Assembly: GCA_032718475.1 (NCBI GenBank)
Contig: JAUCBJ010003807.1
Location: forward strand, 1-21,465
Length of the DNA: 21,465 nucleotides
Direction: 5' to 3'
Source of the DNA: Nemertoderma westbladi
Taxonomy: Eukaryota > Xenacoelomorpha > Nemertodermatida > Nemertodermatidae
In this document: positions 18,118 through 21,465 of the stretch, in pieces
Position numbering within the stretch: position 1 is the first letter of the stretch
Layout: every line of letters starts with the position of its first letter
The notes under the pieces: model-generated
The model's input: only the letters and a program-made list of their open reading frames with translations
What the model was told of the DNA's origin: nothing
Database searches by the model: none
Made by a program: the position numbers and the translations under genes

Positions 18118-20279
18118 GTTTAATAGGGTTAAACGGACAATAAAAATTATTGTGTAAAGAAATTGAGCGAATAAGGAAACAAAAGTACCGACAAAAACTG
18201 AAAGAGACCAATGTTGATATATACGAGAGTGTAAAATAAAATGATAGGAAACAAAAGTTGACGAAGAGATTGCAGAAGAAAAATTCTCAACCGATAAGCC
18301 CTTCTGCAACTCAGAGTACTTCTGGATTTGCCAACAGGCAAACATTAAGCGGGTCTGCTAATAAAGTTGTCCGGGTTTTATGTTCTTCTCCTCACAAGAG
18401 GAATAAAGTTTTAGGTTCTATTGTTTCAAGTTTGTCACCAACAAGTAAATCTTTCGTTGTAAAAACACTTTTAGGTGGTCGTCCATCGTTGGCTGCAAGT
18501 CAGAAAGACATCGTGACTTTTCTTGAATCCCCAGATGTCATTTACTGTTGCCCGAGCAGAAAATATACTGTATACATAGGAAAAGTCAATAGTCTGTCAG
18601 TTTTCAAACCAAAGCATTATTTGTTGTGGACATTGACGGAGACTCTTGAATTATACAACAAAGAAAAAGGGCCATTAACGTACCATGCTTAGCAGAAAAT
18701 TGTAAATAAAACTAAACATATTTTTCTTAATGGAAGTATTCCAAAGGACAATTGTTGGTGTGATACGTGCGAGAACTTATAATTGCTGTTGGAGAAGACT
18801 GGCTCATTGTGTAAGAAAGAAGAAACCAGCTGAGCTCTTGAAGCATTTGCACCCTTGCTTAAAGTCTACTGGTGATACAATGAGTTTTTGCCCAGAAATC
18901 AACGCAATAGATATAGAACTGAATGAACTGAAACTACAAGAACTCATTCTTTATTACCAATGGGTGGTAGTCACACTTGATAATAACAAGAAACAACATA
19001 AGAAAGTTCTTATGGAATTAGCTGGAAATGAATTTGTTGAGATACTTAAAAAACAACTCATTAACTTTAGGAGACATATGTTTTCTTATAAGCGCCAACA
19101 CGCTGAATTACGATATCTAAAGAAACCCATCAGTTGGTAGTATCATAGTATCTCTCGATTTTGCACACAATTACACCAACGAACAGCGCCTTGAAGTTCA
19201 GAATGCTTTCTTTGGACATGAAAACTTTTCACTCTTCACAGCTGTAGTCTATTATTTTCCTCTAACTAATACTTCAGAATCGAATGACTTACAGTATTAG
19301 ATAATGATGAACGTGGTGACAACAATCTGAGGGTTAATTCGTTTGTTGTGGTCTCAAATGAAATTAAACATGACAAATTCGTCAGCTTCATGTCATGTAG
19401 AAAGATAGTCCTTGTATCAAGAGATCTAGTTTCACCATACGCTTTAAAACGTGTTCACTTTTGGTCAGATGGTTGTAGCGGCCAGTTCCGCTCTAGATTC
19501 ACCTTTGCGTTACTTCAACTACTGTATATTGATCCAATCTTGAAATCACATGGAGTTACGGAGAAGCACACCACTTTAAGGGACCACATGATGGAATAGG
19601 TGGCACCTTCTAATGTAAAGTATACAGTGATGTACTCGCCGGGAAAGTTGTACTGAAAGATGCCTCCACTTTGCCGAATATGGAGACAAGTGTGTAAAAT
19701 CTAATGTAACATATTTGGATAAGAAAGATATTGACAAACACCATGGCGAGCTTATGAGTGCCATTGAAAGTGCCCCTTATGTTGAATCAGCACTTCAGGT
19801 TCACCATGTGTGCAGGAACGATAATAAAAGTTTACAGTTTTACCGTCATAGTAATTTCGAGATAGACAATGAACCAGTTATGTCGACACTCAAATATGGT
19901 CACAACGGCATGGGAGTTGAAAGTGACATGGACAGCGATATAGACGAACTTAATATATTTATCGGGCCTGACCCCGATAATATCATTCCGGAATCTACAT
20001 ATCGAGGTGTTAGATATCCATTAAGGGTTGATATTGTGGTGGGGGCTTACGTTGTTGTGGAGTTTTTGGGAGAAGAAACATTTCAGTGTATGGTTTAGTT
20101 CGGTTCAATTGTCACAATCAAATTCATGAGAAAAACCATGAGAAAAAATCACAGATGTTGATGACATCTGTGATGTCAAGACACTTGCCATATGTGGACT
20201 ACTACCTAATCCCGTAGTGTCAGGTCGTGGTGTCTATAAATTTGACACAAACCTCAGCATTTATGGACACATTAAGTAA

Positions 20280-20718
20280 TAGCAACTCGTACATTAATGT
20301 GTATATCAACACTGTTATGGATATACTGTATACTTATGTAGTAAAATATACTACGATTGTAAATCTTACCGATAATTACTGTATATCACTTTTGTTTACT
20401 TGTAAATATACTATTTCTGGTACAAAAATATGTCTGTCCCTGACATGTCTGTCCATGACAAGATATACATTTTTTTTTTGAAATATCTTGCAGCCTATAT
20501 GAGAAATACCTCCTTTTTTCGATTTTAATGTGTCCTCAATAAGATTCCATAGCTTTTTTTAAATTCAAAGCTACGAAATTGCAATTATCTTGATAGATAT
20601 CTAAAATTGATAACTTAACTGTAAAACTGATCAGTTTACCAAGTCTGTCCCTGACGAAAATATCGAGTTGAATATCAGGCTCTAATTTGGTTATATTTAC
20701 TCAAAAACATATCTAAGT
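20280..20718. other. Right non-coding part of element F with CTGTCCCTGAC motifs
   Basis: A+T-rich DNA after the transposase stop, with motif copies at 20434, 20449 (one mismatch) and 20645. Two more lie in the 113-bp duplication that follows. Nothing coding is seen. Confidence 0.55.
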
Positions 20719-20944
20719 CAATAGGGTATGTGATGCTTCAATTTTAGCAACTCTTTTTATAAAATACTGTAATATGGCTCAATAAGAATTACGAGCGAAT
20801 TTAATGCACCATTTTTCTGTCCCTGACAAAACAATAGGGTATGTGATGCTTCAATTTTAGCAACTCTTTTTATAAAATACTGTAATATGGCTCAATTAGA
20901 ATTACGAGCGAATTTAATGCACCATTTTTCTGTCCCTGACAAAA
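20719..20944. repeat. 113-bp tandem duplication near the right end of F
   Basis: Units 20719-20831 and 20832-20944 differ at essentially one base (AATAAG versus AATTAG). Each ends CTGTCCCTGACAAAA. The near identity indicates a recent event compared with the decayed gene next to it. Confidence 0.92.
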
Positions 20945-20964
20945 TGGGGTTTTCAATAATGGCC

Positions 20965-21237
20965 GATACCAGTACTGAAACAATCTATTGAAACTTTTAA
21001 GAGACCTTCGTGCTGTATATGAGATACTGAAACAATCAGTTGAAAATTTTAAGAGACTTTCGTGCAGCATGTGGGGTACTGTAACAATCTGTTGATACTT
21101 TTAAGAGACCTCCATGCAGCATGTTGGTTACCGGTAGTGAAACAATCTATTGAAATGTTTAAGAGACCTTGATTCATGCAGCACGTTGGATACTGAAGCA
21201 ATCAATTGAAACTTTTAAGAGACCTTCGTGCTGCTTA
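20965..21237. repeat. ~52-bp satellite array, right part
   Basis: Five more monomers in the same orientation as the left part (GAAACAATCTATTGAAACTT, TTTAAGAGACCTTCGTGC). They continue the array interrupted by element F. Confidence 0.9.
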
Positions 21238-21465
21238 CATAAGGCGACCAGACGTCCCGCTTTCGGCGGAACAGTCCCGCTTTGGAGTCCCTGTCCCACT
21301 GTCCCCCGAGATGCCTGGCGGGACGCCCGATTGTCCCGCTTTGGCTGAAACGATCCTGCCTTTCTAGTGAAATGTTGAATATTATTATTTTAACTCTAAA
21401 CTGAACTAAACCTTATGGAATGGAAATTTGAAATGACTGATCTGCCGCACTGCACTGCAGCTGTT
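21238..21465. other. Short repeat-like segment with GTCCCGCTTT words, unclassified
   Basis: Between 21245 and 21345 the words GTCCCGCTTT and CGGCGGAACAG/GGCGGGACG recur in both orientations. The style is that of a transposon terminus or a small interspersed repeat. The right boundary is not seen and the window ends at 21465. Confidence 0.35.

Larger units (their letters stand above)
16560..18128. mobile_element. piggyBac-like non-autonomous element P (1569 bp) at a TTAA site
   Basis: The ends are CCCTATTAGTACCGGG (16560) and, on the complement of 18128, CCCTATTAAACCCGGG. CCC-initial termini and a TTAA target are hallmarks of piggyBac-type transposons. TTAA is intact at 18129-18132; the left copy reads ATAA (16556-16559), one substitution away. 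Fragment C shows the same flanking sequence (GGATTTAAACGGAC) without the insertion. The inside has no transposase: the 68-125-codon ORFs there are low-complexity by-products of 163-bp repeats. Mobilisation would need a transposase from elsewhere. Confidence 0.87.
15118..18154 (+). mobile_element. Family-9T copy B, with 9-bp target duplication TAAAGAAAT, carrying nested element P
   Basis: The element starts GGCAGTGATTTTTTATGTCC and ends AAATTATTGTG, with imperfect inverted ends. TAAAGAAAT flanks it at 15109-15117 and 18155-18163. Without P it is about 1.47 kb. It is the most complete member seen: the terminal micro-repeats, CTGTCTGACAG region, ten 68-bp units, the GGCCTAC/ACCGGT-rich unique part, a 130-bp segment missing from A, and the A-rich right terminus. 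It is reverse-complementary to A. It sits inside the transposase coding sequence of F, so it inactivated that gene. No protein is encoded. Confidence 0.9.
15044..20279 (+). pseudogene. Transposase pseudogene of element F (RNase-H-like DDE family), split by nested element B
   Basis: The ATG at 15044 (first after an in-frame TGA) gives MAKTGRERQAVRKRDKLGDI, then the frame stops at element B. After B at 18155 the TSD copy re-enters the same codon phase (KE|IERIRKQKYRQKL), so removal of B restores a continuous basic N-terminus. Downstream are a CWCDTCEN zinc-like motif near 18753, then FRRHMFSYKRQHAELRYL. The first probable catalytic Asp is in LDFAHNYTN (19157), the second in HFWSDGCSGQF (19468) and a Glu in YGEAHHFKGPHDGIGG (19563). 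The C-terminus ends GVYKFDTNLSIYGHIK at 20279. Total is about 730 codons. Lesions include in-frame stops at 18237, 18780 and 18831, and frameshifts near 18690, 18850, 19138, 19540 and 19675. I recall this architecture from multi-copy uncharacterised animal proteins. Cutting and joining of its own DNA ends is the inferred role. Confidence 0.82.
14186..20964 (+). mobile_element. DNA transposon F (DDE type) with 4-bp target duplication GATA, inserted in the satellite
   Basis: The left end GGTCATTATTGAAAAC (14186) and right end, whose complement is GGCCATTATTGAAAAC (20964), match at 15 of 16 positions. GATA flanks both sides (14182-14185, 20965-20968). Deleting F rejoins a satellite monomer that matches an intact one at about 21121. 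Without nested element B the length is about 3.7 kb. It carries one gene, the transposase pseudogene, in plus orientation. Both subterminal regions carry repeated CTGTCCCTGAC words. The 4-bp duplication is a property of superfamilies such as Sola; the superfamily was not assigned. Confidence 0.85.

Noticed and set aside
18019-18345. Minus-strand ORFs over the P/B/F junction.
   Set aside because: They cross three element boundaries and lie opposite the recognisable transposase frame.

Overview
The window reads as non-coding, repeat-rich animal nuclear DNA. The evidence is a Penelope-like retroelement, a LINE remnant, tRNA-derived repeats, a probable spliced first exon with a GTAAGT donor, many A+T-rich tracts and minisatellites, and no operons or ribosome-binding sites. 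The families look like those of aquatic invertebrates, possibly a marine deuterostome, but the species cannot be fixed from sequence alone. All homology statements rest on recognised motifs; no search was run.

Left part (1-6.3 kb): a Penelope-like element ORF (reverse transcriptase plus GIY-YIG endonuclease) is cut by the window edge. It is followed by a ~480-bp inverted-repeat element carrying two CTCF-like motifs, a decayed tRNA-like sequence, an irregular repeat cluster split by a 567-bp solo LTR with a 5-bp target duplication, and a 36-bp minisatellite whose period keeps several frames open.

Middle part (6.3-14.2 kb): one credible host exon on the minus strand (signal peptide, splice donor, TATA box), a frameshifted protein fragment, three copies of an apparently undescribed non-autonomous DNA transposon family (here 'family 9T': 9-bp target duplication, internal 68-bp tandem repeats), a 5'-truncated LINE tail, a tRNA-derived repeat, two palindromes and a ~52-bp satellite array with a 370-bp higher-order period.

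Right part (14.2-21.2 kb): a four-deep nest. The ~52-bp satellite was entered by a DDE-type DNA transposon ('F', TIR GGYCATTATTGAAAAC, 4-bp duplication GATA). Its transposase gene was interrupted inside a codon by a family-9T copy ('B', duplication TAAAGAAAT). That copy was in turn entered by a piggyBac-like non-autonomous element ('P', TTAA target, CCC... ends). Each boundary is supported by terminal repeats and target duplications. P also has a near-empty-site copy elsewhere in the window, and removing B restores the transposase reading frame exactly. The transposase is now a multi-lesion pseudogene. Copies A and B of family 9T face each other about 4.3 kb apart and form a large inverted repeat.
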